In this document: positions 57,142 through 64,000 of the stretch, in pieces
How the letters are laid out: each line of letters opens with the position of its first letter
How positions within the stretch are numbered: the first letter of the stretch is position 1
NCBI RefSeq assembly: GCF_003628555.1
Contig: NZ_CP021731.1
Coordinates: 4,892,836 to 4,956,835 of the forward strand
Direction: 5' to 3'
From: Azoarcus sp. DN11
GTDB taxonomy: Bacteria; Pseudomonadota; Gammaproteobacteria; Burkholderiales; Rhodocyclaceae
DNA: 64,000 nucleotides
The notes under the pieces: model-generated
What the model was told of the DNA's origin: nothing
Database searches by the model: none
Seen by the model: the letters and a program-made list of their open reading frames with translations, nothing else
Position numbers and translations under genes: made by a program

Positions 57142-57734
57142 TGGGGGCCGCCCGCGAGGAAGTTCCAGCGCTGCCACCCGGTGGCGAGGCTCCAGTCGCG
57201 GCTGCCGATCGCCGTCACCTGGAAAGGCTTGGGCAGCAGGCTGGTATCGAGCTGAAAGCGCAGCGCAGCGCGGTAGGTGGTTCCGGGCTTGAGCTCGCCG
57301 ACCGGGATGATGACCCAGTTGCGGATGCGCTGCATCGTTCGCACCGCGGCATCGAGCGTCTCGAAGCTCTGGTGGAAGCTGCCGACGGACAGGCGGTAGC
57401 TGCGCGTGATCGCGTTGTACGTCAGGCGGAAGTTGAGCGCGCGCTCCGCGACCTGCTCGTCGAGCCAGTACCAGCGGTCGCGTTCGATGACGAACTGGGC
57501 GGTGAAATACAGCGATACGCCGCGATTGACGGCGTCGACAAGGCGCGGATTGAGTTCGAGATCGATATCGGCGTTGACGACATAGCCCTCGTCGCCCGGC
57601 ACGATCTCGGCATGCTCGATACGCCCGTCGGCGAAGGCCGCGAGGGGCAGCAGCAGGCACAGCGCGAAGGCGGCGAGCGCGCGCCGCAGGCGCTCAGGAA
57701 CGCTTGGCCAGCAGCGCATAATAGAACCCGTCAT
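57138..57734 (-). CDS. DUF4390 exported protein
   Basis: A 198-residue protein with a signal-like segment (LRRALAAFALCLLLPLAAF) near residues 15-33, then a beta-rich periplasmic domain: DGRIEHAEIVPGDEGYVVNA, LNFRLTYNAITRSYRL and IGSRDWSLATGWQRWNFLAG. The family is widespread in Betaproteobacteria between rsmB and ntrY; its function is not known. ATG 57734 overlaps the end of rsmB by 41 bp; ATG 57719 is a possible later start. The downstream overlap with ntrY suggests a coupled operon. Confidence 0.8.
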   Translation of the reverse strand: MTGSIMRCWPSVPERLRRALAAFALCLLLPLAAFADGRIEHAEIVPGDEGYVVNADIDLELNPRLVDAVNRGVSLYFTAQFVIERDRWYWLDEQVAERALNFRLTYNAITRSYRLSVGSFHQSFETLDAAVRTMQRIRNWVIIPVGELKPGTTYRAALRFQLDTSLLPKPFQVTAIGSRDWSLATGWQRWNFLAGGPQ

Positions 57735-59058
57735 GATCCGTTGCCGGAAGGAGCTGGCGCGCCGGCATGCCGTCGAGCGGCAGCCGCTGCGCATCCGCGT
57801 GGCGCGCGCAGAAGCGCTCGATCTGCTGCGTGTTCTCCTCGTCGAACACCGAGCAGGTCACGTACAGCAGCTTGCCCCCGGGCGCGAGGGTCGGCCACAG
57901 CGCGTCGAGGATCTCGGCCTGCTGCGCGGCAAAGCGCGCGATATCGTCGGCCCGGCGCAGCCATTTGATGTCGGGGTGGCGGCGCGCCACCCCGGAGGCC
58001 GAACACGGCACGTCGGCGAGGATGCGCTCGAACGGCCTTCCGTCCCACCACCTCGCGACGTGGCGGCAATCGACGGTGCGTACTTCGGCCGCCAGGCCCA
58101 GGCGCGCGAAATTGTCCATGATGCGGCGGCTGCGCACGGCATCGAGTTCGAGCGACCACAGCGCAACGGGCGCGGTCTCGAGGATGTGCGCCGATTTGCC
58201 GCCCGGCGCAGCACAGGCATCAAGCACGCGCTGCCCCGGCGCAAGGTCGAGCCACCGCGCCGCCCACTGCGCGCCCGCGTCCTGCACCGACACGCGACCT
58301 TCGGCGAAACCCGGCAGGGCCGCCATCGCCAACGGCTTCTCGAGCACCAGCGCATCGTTCGCCAGGCGGCGGAAAGCGTGGCCCGCCGCCGCGAGCTCCG
58401 CGGCGTACGCATCGACGCTGCCGCGCAGGCGATTCACGCGCAACGCCATCGGCGGACGTTCGTTGCCCGCGGCGAGGGCCGCCTCCCACGCCGCCGGGTA
58501 GGACGCACGCAGCCGCTCGACCCACCACGCGGGATGGCGGTAGTACGCCGCCTGGTCGGCGCGCAGCTCCGCATCCAGCACCGACTGGTTGCGCAGGCGG
58601 TTGCGCAGCACTCCATTGACCACGCCCTTGAGTGGCGGTAGCAAGGCTTCGGCGGCATCGACGGCCTGATTCACGACCGTGTGCGCCTGTTCGGGGCGGC
58701 TTTCGAGGCGATGCAGCGCCACCAGCAGCAAGGCGTGGATCGCCTCCGGCAAAGGCTTGTGCAGCAACTGCCGCAGCACGGCGTCGCCACGGCCGTAATC
58801 GCGCAGGCTGCCCCAGGCCAGATCGCGCACGGCACCGCGCGTCGCATCGGACCACCCGGGATGCTGCGCCAGCGCCGTTTCAAAGGCGTCGTTCAGGTTT
58901 CCGCCCGCCAGAACGGACTCCACGAGGGTCGCGGCGCAGGCGAGGCTGTACGCGAGGCTGTCGGGGGGTAGCTGCGCGTCGAGTCGTCGCTCGGGCCGCG
59001 GGGATCGGTTCGGTTGTTGATTCTTCAAGACGTGGGGCTCGCTCGCGCTAGCGCTCAT
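57694..59058 (-). CDS. rsmB: 16S rRNA (cytosine-967 C5) methyltransferase RsmB
   Basis: A 454-residue RsmB. The N-terminal NusB-like domain (residues 30-160) is followed by the SAM domain with VLDACAAPGGKSAHILE near 268-284, the ILADVPCSASGVARRHPDIK motif near 338-357 with one catalytic Cys, and LLYVTCSVFDEENTQQIERF near 394-413 with the second. It methylates C967 of 16S rRNA. The start overlaps the spermidine-synthase-like gene stop by 4 bp. Confidence 0.93.
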   Translation of the reverse strand: MSASASEPHVLKNQQPNRSPRPERRLDAQLPPDSLAYSLACAATLVESVLAGGNLNDAFETALAQHPGWSDATRGAVRDLAWGSLRDYGRGDAVLRQLLHKPLPEAIHALLLVALHRLESRPEQAHTVVNQAVDAAEALLPPLKGVVNGVLRNRLRNQSVLDAELRADQAAYYRHPAWWVERLRASYPAAWEAALAAGNERPPMALRVNRLRGSVDAYAAELAAAGHAFRRLANDALVLEKPLAMAALPGFAEGRVSVQDAGAQWAARWLDLAPGQRVLDACAAPGGKSAHILETAPVALWSLELDAVRSRRIMDNFARLGLAAEVRTVDCRHVARWWDGRPFERILADVPCSASGVARRHPDIKWLRRADDIARFAAQQAEILDALWPTLAPGGKLLYVTCSVFDEENTQQIERFCARHADAQRLPLDGMPARQLLPATDHDGFYYALLAKRS

Positions 59059-59951
59059 TCGAGCAGTTCGCGCAGAAAATTCGGCTGCGCAAACTGCGCC
59101 GCGTGGACCTCGCCATTGTAATACCGCAGGCCCGCGATCCCCCTGCCAGCGAGCGCCGCATCGACGGCGGAGGCCGCGAGCGCCCGCGGATCAAGCCGCT
59201 CGGAGGCGCACGCGAACCCCCACAGGCTGCCGTAGAGGGGAATGAACACGAACAACGGGCGCACGATCGGGAACACCGTCCGCAGGCGGTGCACCAGTGC
59301 GCGCACCTGCTCCGCCTGCAGCCACGGCGACCCGAGATGCAGCGTCAGCGCCCCCTCCCCGCGCATCAGCGTGCGGCAGTCGGCGAGAAAGGGCGTGTCG
59401 TACAGGGCGCGAGCCGGCCCCTCGGCCGGTTCGGTCAGATCGAGAACGATCACGTCGTAGCCCTCGCCCGCCGCGACGGCACGCCGCACGTAGTCGAGAC
59501 CGTCAGCGATGCGCAAGTCGACGCGCGGATCGTCGAACGCGCCCTGATGGATCGCGCCCAGATGACGGCGTGCCACGCGCACGACCTGCTCGTCGAGTTC
59601 GACGACCACGATCCGCTCTATGCTCGGATGCTTCAGCAACTCGCGCGCCGAACCGCCGTCACCGCCGCCCACGACCAGGGCGCGCCGCGGTGCCGCATGG
59701 CTCAGCGCGGGCACATGCACGAGGTTTTCGTGGTACAGGAATTCGTCGCGCTCGGCGCTCATCAGGCTGCCATCCAGACGATACAGTTTGCCGAAGGTCG
59801 GCGTGTCCCACACTTCGTAACGCTGATAAGGCGACGCACCCGACTCCAGCAGACGTGCGTCGCGGCAATAGAACCCGTAGCGGGGGTCGAGTTGTTCGAT
59901 TAAGGTATCCGGACCGAAAGCGGCACTGGCTGCCCCGAACTGCTCACTCAT
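59055..59951 (-). CDS. Spermidine synthase-like aminopropyltransferase
   Basis: A 298-residue protein of the polyamine aminopropyltransferase family. RALVVGGGDGGSARELLKHP near residues 88-107 is the nucleotide-binding loop, VVVELDEQVVRVARRHL near 113 carries the acidic residue for the decarboxylated-SAM adenosyl part, and YDVIVLDLTEPAEGPARALY near 163-182 holds the catalytic Asp region. GGGDGGSARE is as in SpeE. The exact polyamine product cannot be told. Gene order next to rsmB and parS sites is shared with origin-proximal segments. Confidence 0.85.
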   Translation of the reverse strand: MSEQFGAASAAFGPDTLIEQLDPRYGFYCRDARLLESGASPYQRYEVWDTPTFGKLYRLDGSLMSAERDEFLYHENLVHVPALSHAAPRRALVVGGGDGGSARELLKHPSIERIVVVELDEQVVRVARRHLGAIHQGAFDDPRVDLRIADGLDYVRRAVAAGEGYDVIVLDLTEPAEGPARALYDTPFLADCRTLMRGEGALTLHLGSPWLQAEQVRALVHRLRTVFPIVRPLFVFIPLYGSLWGFACASERLDPRALAASAVDAALAGRGIAGLRYYNGEVHAAQFAQPNFLRELLE

Positions 59952-59969
59952 CGCGTGCCCACACCCTCA

Positions 59970-59985
59970 CGTTTCACGTGAAACA
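59970..59985. other. parS-like site 1
   Basis: CGTTTCACGTGAAACA matches the ParB-binding consensus TGTTTCACGTGAAACA at 15 of 16 positions. It lies 19 bp upstream of the spermidine-synthase-like gene and marks an origin-proximal centromere-like site. Confidence 0.85.
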
Positions 59986-60211
59986 ATTGCCGTCGAGGCG
60001 AGATCACGCGGCAACCTCGACCGAACTCGCAAGAAATCCCGCTCGCCACCACGTCGGTCGCCCTATACAAGAGCGTCGCGCTCTCCGACACGCGGCAGAC
60101 CCATGCGCGGGAAATACGACAAGCGCAGAGCGTAAAAAGCTCCCGATCTCCTCAGAGAGAAAGCCGTCATAGGCAACTGCGCCGCCGATCAGCGGCGCGC
60201 GTCGGGTTACG
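59986..60211. other. Spacer between the two parS sites
   Basis: This stretch contains no recognisable gene. A frame on the minus strand starting near 60219 is Arg-rich, begins inside parS and has no family features. The two parS-like sites flank it. Confidence 0.6.
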
Positions 60212-60227
60212 TGTTTCACGTGGAACA
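60212..60227. other. parS-like site 2
   Basis: TGTTTCACGTGGAACA matches the consensus TGTTTCACGTGAAACA at 15 of 16 positions; the G for A change is common in natural parS sites. Confidence 0.85.
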
Positions 60228-60295
60228 GTCATCCTGGCCCGCCGAGTGCACTGCATGCGATTTGCATCGCCGAAGAATATCCGCTCCGGCAGCGC

Positions 60296-61651
60296 TCACT
60301 TGCCGATGCAAAACCGCGAGAAGATCACCCCCAGCAGATCGTCGGCGGTGAACTCACCGGTGATCTCGCCGATGCGCTCCTGCGCCTGGCGCAACTCCTC
60401 GGCGAGGAGCTCAAGCGCCGCACTCTGCGCGCCCGCCGCCTCGACGTGGCTCAACGCCGCGCGTAGCGCCTGGAGGTGTCGCTCGCGCGCGAGCACCACG
60501 TCCTCGCCGTGCGCGTGCCAACCCGCGACCCGCAGCAACTCCCCGCGCAGCAGATCGACGCCCTCGCCCCGCTGGGCCGACAGAAACACGGACACCCGGC
60601 CGTCGACCTCGCTGCGCTGCGCCGCGATTCCGCACAGATCGATCTTGTTGTGCACGGTGATGCGCTCGACCCCGGCCGGGAGCGCTGCGTCGATCGCCTC
60701 GTCGGGCGCGCCCGAGCCCGCACTCGCGTCCACCAGCCGCAGGATCACATCCGCACGCTGGATCTCGCGCCAGGTCCGCTCGACGCCGATGCGCTCGACC
60801 GGATCGGCCGTTTCGCGCAGTCCCGCGGTATCGATCACATGCACCGGGATGCCTTCGATCGCGATCGTCTCGCGCAGTGCGTCGCGCGTCGTGCCGGCGA
60901 TCTCGGTCACGATCGCGCGCTCCTCGCCGGCGAGGCAGTTCAGCAGGCTCGACTTGCCGACATTCGGCCGGCCGACCAGCACCACGTTCATCCCGGTGCG
61001 CAGCAGCGCGCCCTGGCGCGCCCGCTCCAGCACGTCGACAAGCCGCGCGCGGATGTCTTCCAGCCGTTCGAGCGCACGCGCCTTCTCGAGGAACTCGACC
61101 TCCTCCTCGGGAAAATCCAGCGTCGCCTCGACCAGCATGCGCAGGTCGATCAGCGCGTCGGTGATGCGGTGCATCTCGTCGGAAAACGCGCCCGAGAGCG
61201 AGCGCACCGCCGAACGCGCTGCGGCGACCGTGGACGCCTCGATCAGGTCGGCAACCGCCTCGGCCTGCGCGAGGTCCATCTTGCCATTGAGGAACGCGCG
61301 CCGCGAGAACTCGCCCGGCTCGGCGAGCCGCGCGCCCAGTTCCACGCAGCGCGCCAGCAGCATTTGCATCACCACCGGCCCGCCGTGCCCCTGCAGCTCC
61401 AGCACGTCCTCGCCGGTGAAGGACTGCGGCGCGGGGAAATACAGCAGCAGCCCCTCGTCGAGCGTGCGCCCCGCGGCATCCTGAAAACGCACGAACCCCG
61501 CAGTGCGGGGTTCGGGGGTCTTGCCGGTGAGCGCCTGCGCCATCGACGCCAGCGCCACACCGGACACGCGGATCACGCCGATGCCGCCGCGACCGGGCGC
61601 GGTCGCGACGGCGGCGATGGTATCAGGCAGGCTTCGCGCGGGACTTTCCAC
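60296..61651 (-). CDS. mnmE: tRNA modification GTPase MnmE
   Basis: A 451-residue MnmE that, with MnmG, makes 5-carboxymethylaminomethyluridine at tRNA position 34. The N-terminal folate-binding part begins [20 protein letters not shown]. The G domain has [20 protein letters not shown] near residues 226-245, the IAGTTRD switch near 252, [16 protein letters not shown] near 270, and NKIDLCG. The C-terminal FCIGK carries the essential Cys. ATG 61651 overlaps the end of yidC by 29 bp. Confidence 0.95.
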   Translation of the reverse strand: MESPARSLPDTIAAVATAPGRGGIGVIRVSGVALASMAQALTGKTPEPRTAGFVRFQDAAGRTLDEGLLLYFPAPQSFTGEDVLELQGHGGPVVMQMLLARCVELGARLAEPGEFSRRAFLNGKMDLAQAEAVADLIEASTVAAARSAVRSLSGAFSDEMHRITDALIDLRMLVEATLDFPEEEVEFLEKARALERLEDIRARLVDVLERARQGALLRTGMNVVLVGRPNVGKSSLLNCLAGEERAIVTEIAGTTRDALRETIAIEGIPVHVIDTAGLRETADPVERIGVERTWREIQRADVILRLVDASAGSGAPDEAIDAALPAGVERITVHNKIDLCGIAAQRSEVDGRVSVFLSAQRGEGVDLLRGELLRVAGWHAHGEDVVLARERHLQALRAALSHVEAAGAQSAALELLAEELRQAQERIGEITGEFTADDLLGVIFSRFCIGK

Positions 61652-63287
61652 CTTCGATCATCCTCGTAATCTGCCACTGCTGCGCAATCGACAGCGTGTT
61701 GTTCACGACCCAGTACAGCACCAGGCCGGACGGGAACCACAGGAACATGACGGTGAATACGACCGGCATCGCCAGCATCACCTTCGCCTGGATCGGATCC
61801 GGCGGCGTCGGGTTGAGCTTGGTCTGGATCAGCATCGACACGCCCATGATGATCGGCAGGATGAAGTACGGGTCCTTCGCCGACAGATCCTGAATCCAGC
61901 CGAGCCACGGCGCGTGGCGCATCTCGACGCTGCCGAGCAGCACCCAGTACAGCGAGATGAACACCGGGATCTGCACGAGGATCGGCAGGCAGCCGCCCAG
62001 CGGGTTGATCTTCTCCCGTTTGTACATCTCCATCATTTCCTGCTGCAGCTTCGCCTTGTCGTTGCCGTACAGCTCCTTCAGGCGCTGCATGCGCGGACCG
62101 AGCACGCGCATCTTCGCCATCGACTTGTAGCTCGCGGCCGACAGCGGGAAGAACGCCGCCTTGATCAGCACGGTCACGAGGATGATCGCCCAGCCCCAGT
62201 TGCCGAGCAGCTTGTGGAACCACGACAGCACCCAGAACAGCGGCGCCGCGATCACCGTCAGCCAGCCATAATCGACGACCAGATTGAAACCCTTGGCGAT
62301 CGCCTCCAGCTTGTCCAGTTCCTGCGGGCCGGCGTACAGGCGCGAAGAAACCGTCCCCTTCCCCCCCGGCGGAATGGCGGCGACCGGCAGGATCACGCCC
62401 GACGAGTACAGGCCGTCGCCGACCTTGCGCGCGAAGAACTCGCGCTCGACCCCGTCCTGCGGCAGCCACGCGCTGACGAAGTAGTGCTGCACCAGCGCCA
62501 CCCAGCCGTCGTTCGCCTTCTTCACGAACTTGGCCTTGTCCTTGTCGATGTCGTCGAACGTCACCTTCTGGAACTTCTCGGCCTCGCTGTAGAAAGCCGG
62601 GCCGGTGAACACCTTCACGCCGAAGCCTTCGACAGCCTCCGCCGGCTTCCCGTCGCGAGTCATCTGGAAGTAGGCATGCGCGTTCAGCGGCACGCTGCCC
62701 CCGTTGCTGATCTCGTAGGCGACATCGACGAGGTAGCTGCCGCGATGGAAGGTCATCACCTTGGTGACCTTCACCCCGCCCTGCTCGGGCGCCTCGAGGC
62801 GCAGCGTGAGGCTGTCCTGCCCGTCCTTGAGCGTCTCCTCGCCGGCCGGCAGGGCGAACACCGTCTTGTGGTTCGGCAAGTCGTCACCGATCAGGCCCGA
62901 TTGCGCGGCGTACAGATGCTCGGCGCCGTCGTCGAAGAGCACGAAGTTGCGCGTGATGTCGGCCTTCGACTTGTGCTTGGTCAGTTCGAGCCGCACGATG
63001 CTGCCGCCCTCGGCCGAGACTTCGGCGACCATCACGTCGGTACGCACCGTGACGCGCGGCGCGTTCGACGCGGCGGCGTGGGCCTCGGGCAGCGCGGGCA
63101 CGCCGCCGATGCCCGCACTCGGCGTCGGCACCGCACCGGGCGCGGCGGACGATCCGGGCGCCTGCTGCTGCTCGGTCACCGCCGCGCTCGGCGCGGGGGC
63201 GGGACGATTATGCTTCTGCCAGCCCTCCCACAGCATGATCACGGCGAAGGAGAAGATGAGGAAAAGTATCAGTCGACGCTGGTCCAT
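61623..63287 (-). CDS. yidC: Membrane protein insertase YidC
   Basis: A 554-residue insertase of Gram-negative type. TM1 is at residues 6-22 ([18 protein letters not shown]), followed by a large periplasmic beta domain of about 290 residues and five membrane segments from about 350. [20 protein letters not shown] near 390, the [20 protein letters not shown] segment near 432-451 and the C-terminal [13 protein letters not shown] are conserved. It inserts and folds inner-membrane proteins with or without SecYEG. It is followed closely by mnmE and preceded by yidD. Confidence 0.95.
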   Translation of the reverse strand: MDQRRLILFLIFSFAVIMLWEGWQKHNRPAPAPSAAVTEQQQAPGSSAAPGAVPTPSAGIGGVPALPEAHAAASNAPRVTVRTDVMVAEVSAEGGSIVRLELTKHKSKADITRNFVLFDDGAEHLYAAQSGLIGDDLPNHKTVFALPAGEETLKDGQDSLTLRLEAPEQGGVKVTKVMTFHRGSYLVDVAYEISNGGSVPLNAHAYFQMTRDGKPAEAVEGFGVKVFTGPAFYSEAEKFQKVTFDDIDKDKAKFVKKANDGWVALVQHYFVSAWLPQDGVEREFFARKVGDGLYSSGVILPVAAIPPGGKGTVSSRLYAGPQELDKLEAIAKGFNLVVDYGWLTVIAAPLFWVLSWFHKLLGNWGWAIILVTVLIKAAFFPLSAASYKSMAKMRVLGPRMQRLKELYGNDKAKLQQEMMEMYKREKINPLGGCLPILVQIPVFISLYWVLLGSVEMRHAPWLGWIQDLSAKDPYFILPIIMGVSMLIQTKLNPTPPDPIQAKVMLAMPVVFTVMFLWFPSGLVLYWVVNNTLSIAQQWQITRMIEGGKSRAKPA

Positions 63288-63313
63288 CGGATTTTTGTAC
63301 GTTCTGGGAAGGG

Positions 63314-63526
63314 TCAGGGAACGGGATCATACCCGCCCGGATGGAATGGGTGGCAACGGCCCACCCGCTTGACCGCCAGCCACCCGCCCTTGAGGGCGCC
63401 GTGGCGCTGGACGGCCTCGGCTGCATATTCTGAACAACTTGGATGAAAACGGCAGTTGCGCCCCAGCATCGGGCTGATCGCGTAACGATAGGCGCGCAGC
63501 AGGCCGAGGAGCAGGGACTTCATCAC
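63314..63526 (-). CDS. yidD: Membrane protein insertion efficiency factor YidD
   Basis: A 70-residue YidD. It has [20 protein letters not shown] followed by [15 protein letters not shown], and [17 protein letters not shown] at the end, with the conserved Cys residues. It assists YidC-dependent insertion. It overlaps rnpA by 4 bp and lies 26 bp before yidC. Confidence 0.95.
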   Translation of the reverse strand: MMKSLLLGLLRAYRYAISPMLGRNCRFHPSCSEYAAEAVQRHGALKGGWLAVKRVGRCHPFHPGGYDPVP

Positions 63527-63882
63527 GGTCGCAGCCGCGCGAGGAGTTGCGCGATGTCGTCGTTGATCATCGCGCGCGTGACGTCCCGGACGGGCGCGTT
63601 GAGGCGCACGACCAGATCGTGGGGGGGAAGAACCGCACGAGTTTTGCGAAACTGTTCGCGCACGATGCGTTTCACCAGGTTGCGCACGTTGGCGCGTTTC
63701 GCTAGCTTCTTCGCCACGACGACGCCAAGGCGCGCCGTACCGAGTTCGTTGGGACGATAATGAACGACGAAGAAACGCCCCTTGAGCGCCCGCCGAAAAG
63801 CAAAAACGGATGAATACTCATCCGTTTTTCGTAATCTGTAGGCGCTGAGAAATCTCTGATCAACGCCCGGCGGGCTGATCAC
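63523..63882 (-). CDS. rnpA: Ribonuclease P protein component
   Basis: A 119-residue RnpA, which supports RNase P RNA in 5' tRNA processing. The RNR-like motif is [20 protein letters not shown] near residues 61-80. [20 protein letters not shown] near 17-36 and [10 protein letters not shown] are also typical. The start is GTG 63882, one base after the rpmH stop, and a later start is not apparent. It overlaps yidD by 4 bp. Confidence 0.93.
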   Translation of the reverse strand: MISPPGVDQRFLSAYRLRKTDEYSSVFAFRRALKGRFFVVHYRPNELGTARLGVVVAKKLAKRANVRNLVKRIVREQFRKTRAVLPPHDLVVRLNAPVRDVTRAMINDDIAQLLARLRP

Positions 63883-63883
63883 C

Positions 63884-64000
63884 TCAGACGGCGAGGCGAT
63901 GACGGCCCTTGGCGCGGCGAGCGCGGATGACGGCGCGACCGCCGCGGGTCTTCATGCGGACCAGGAAACCGTGGGTGCGCTTGCGACGGACGACGGAAGG
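63884..64000 (-). CDS. rpmH: 50S ribosomal protein L34 (5' end outside window)
   Basis: The last 38 of about 44 residues are visible, from [20 protein letters not shown] to AKGRHRLAV, with the stop at 63884-63886. It is the highly basic L34 of the large ribosomal subunit. The missing start should read MKRTYQ and lies just past the window edge. In related genomes dnaA and oriC follow on the far side. Confidence 0.97.
   Translation of the reverse strand, partial: PSVVRRKRTHGFLVRMKTRGGRAVIRARRAKGRHRLAV

Noticed and set aside
60004..60219. Small minus-strand frame between the parS sites
   Set aside because: Its start overlaps parS, it is Arg-rich and it has no family resemblance; the spacer is better read as a segregation site.

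Overview
The window is GC-rich DNA from a betaproteobacterium, most likely a Rhodocyclales member of the Azoarcus/Aromatoleum/Thauera group. This rests on the gene set (PHA phasin, ManX-type regulatory PTS, MetX/MetW, NtrY/NtrX, NiFe-hydrogenase maturation, urease with an Urt urea transporter, CZB chemoreceptor) and the conserved right end mnmE-yidC-yidD-rnpA-rpmH. That right end, plus two parS-like sites near 60 kb, places the right side of the window close to the chromosomal origin. Assignments come from reading the sequence and recognising families; no database search was run.

Left part (1-14.8 kb, mostly + strand): the end of a chemoreceptor, a hemerythrin-like protein, a DCC thiol-oxidoreductase, a FIST sensor protein coupled to an alpha/beta hydrolase, a phasin with its own promoter and terminator, trhP/yegQ, the ABC-F protein YbiT, and a PTS triplet (EIIA-Man, HPr, EI). 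Next comes metX-metW under a well-preserved SAM-II riboswitch with promoter and terminator, then a small unknown protein, an AmpG-like permease and a SMUG1-type uracil-DNA glycosylase. At 15-21.4 kb lie a lone protein resembling contractile tail sheaths, a Cache-domain chemoreceptor behind an FNR-like box, an SDR, an AI-2E family permease and a YiiM-like MOSC protein.

Accessory island (21.6-27.6 kb): an orphan type VI secretion vgrG with an in-frame TGA near its 5' end. It is followed by a LysM + lytic transglycosylase + M23 peptidase effector and a secreted candidate immunity protein. Base composition drops from very GC-rich to much more AT-rich inside the 3' end of vgrG, as expected for an exchangeable effector cassette.

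Right part (27.6-64 kb, all - strand): a hydrogenase maturation operon hupK-hypA-hypB-hypF-hypC-hypD-hypE-hoxX without structural genes in view; priA; an AT-rich spacer with DnaA-box-like sequences; hemE; the urease operon ureD-A-B-C-E-F-G-(J); and the urea ABC transporter urtA-E. urtA has a sigma-54 promoter and an NtrC-like site, so urea uptake and hydrolysis look like one nitrogen-scavenging unit. Then follow a CZB chemoreceptor, ntrX-ntrY, a DUF4390 protein, rsmB, a spermidine-synthase-like gene, parS sites, mnmE, yidC, yidD, rnpA and the truncated rpmH.

Three kinds of small palindromic repeat are scattered through the hydrogenase and urease/urt operons, and some of them have altered protein termini or linkers.
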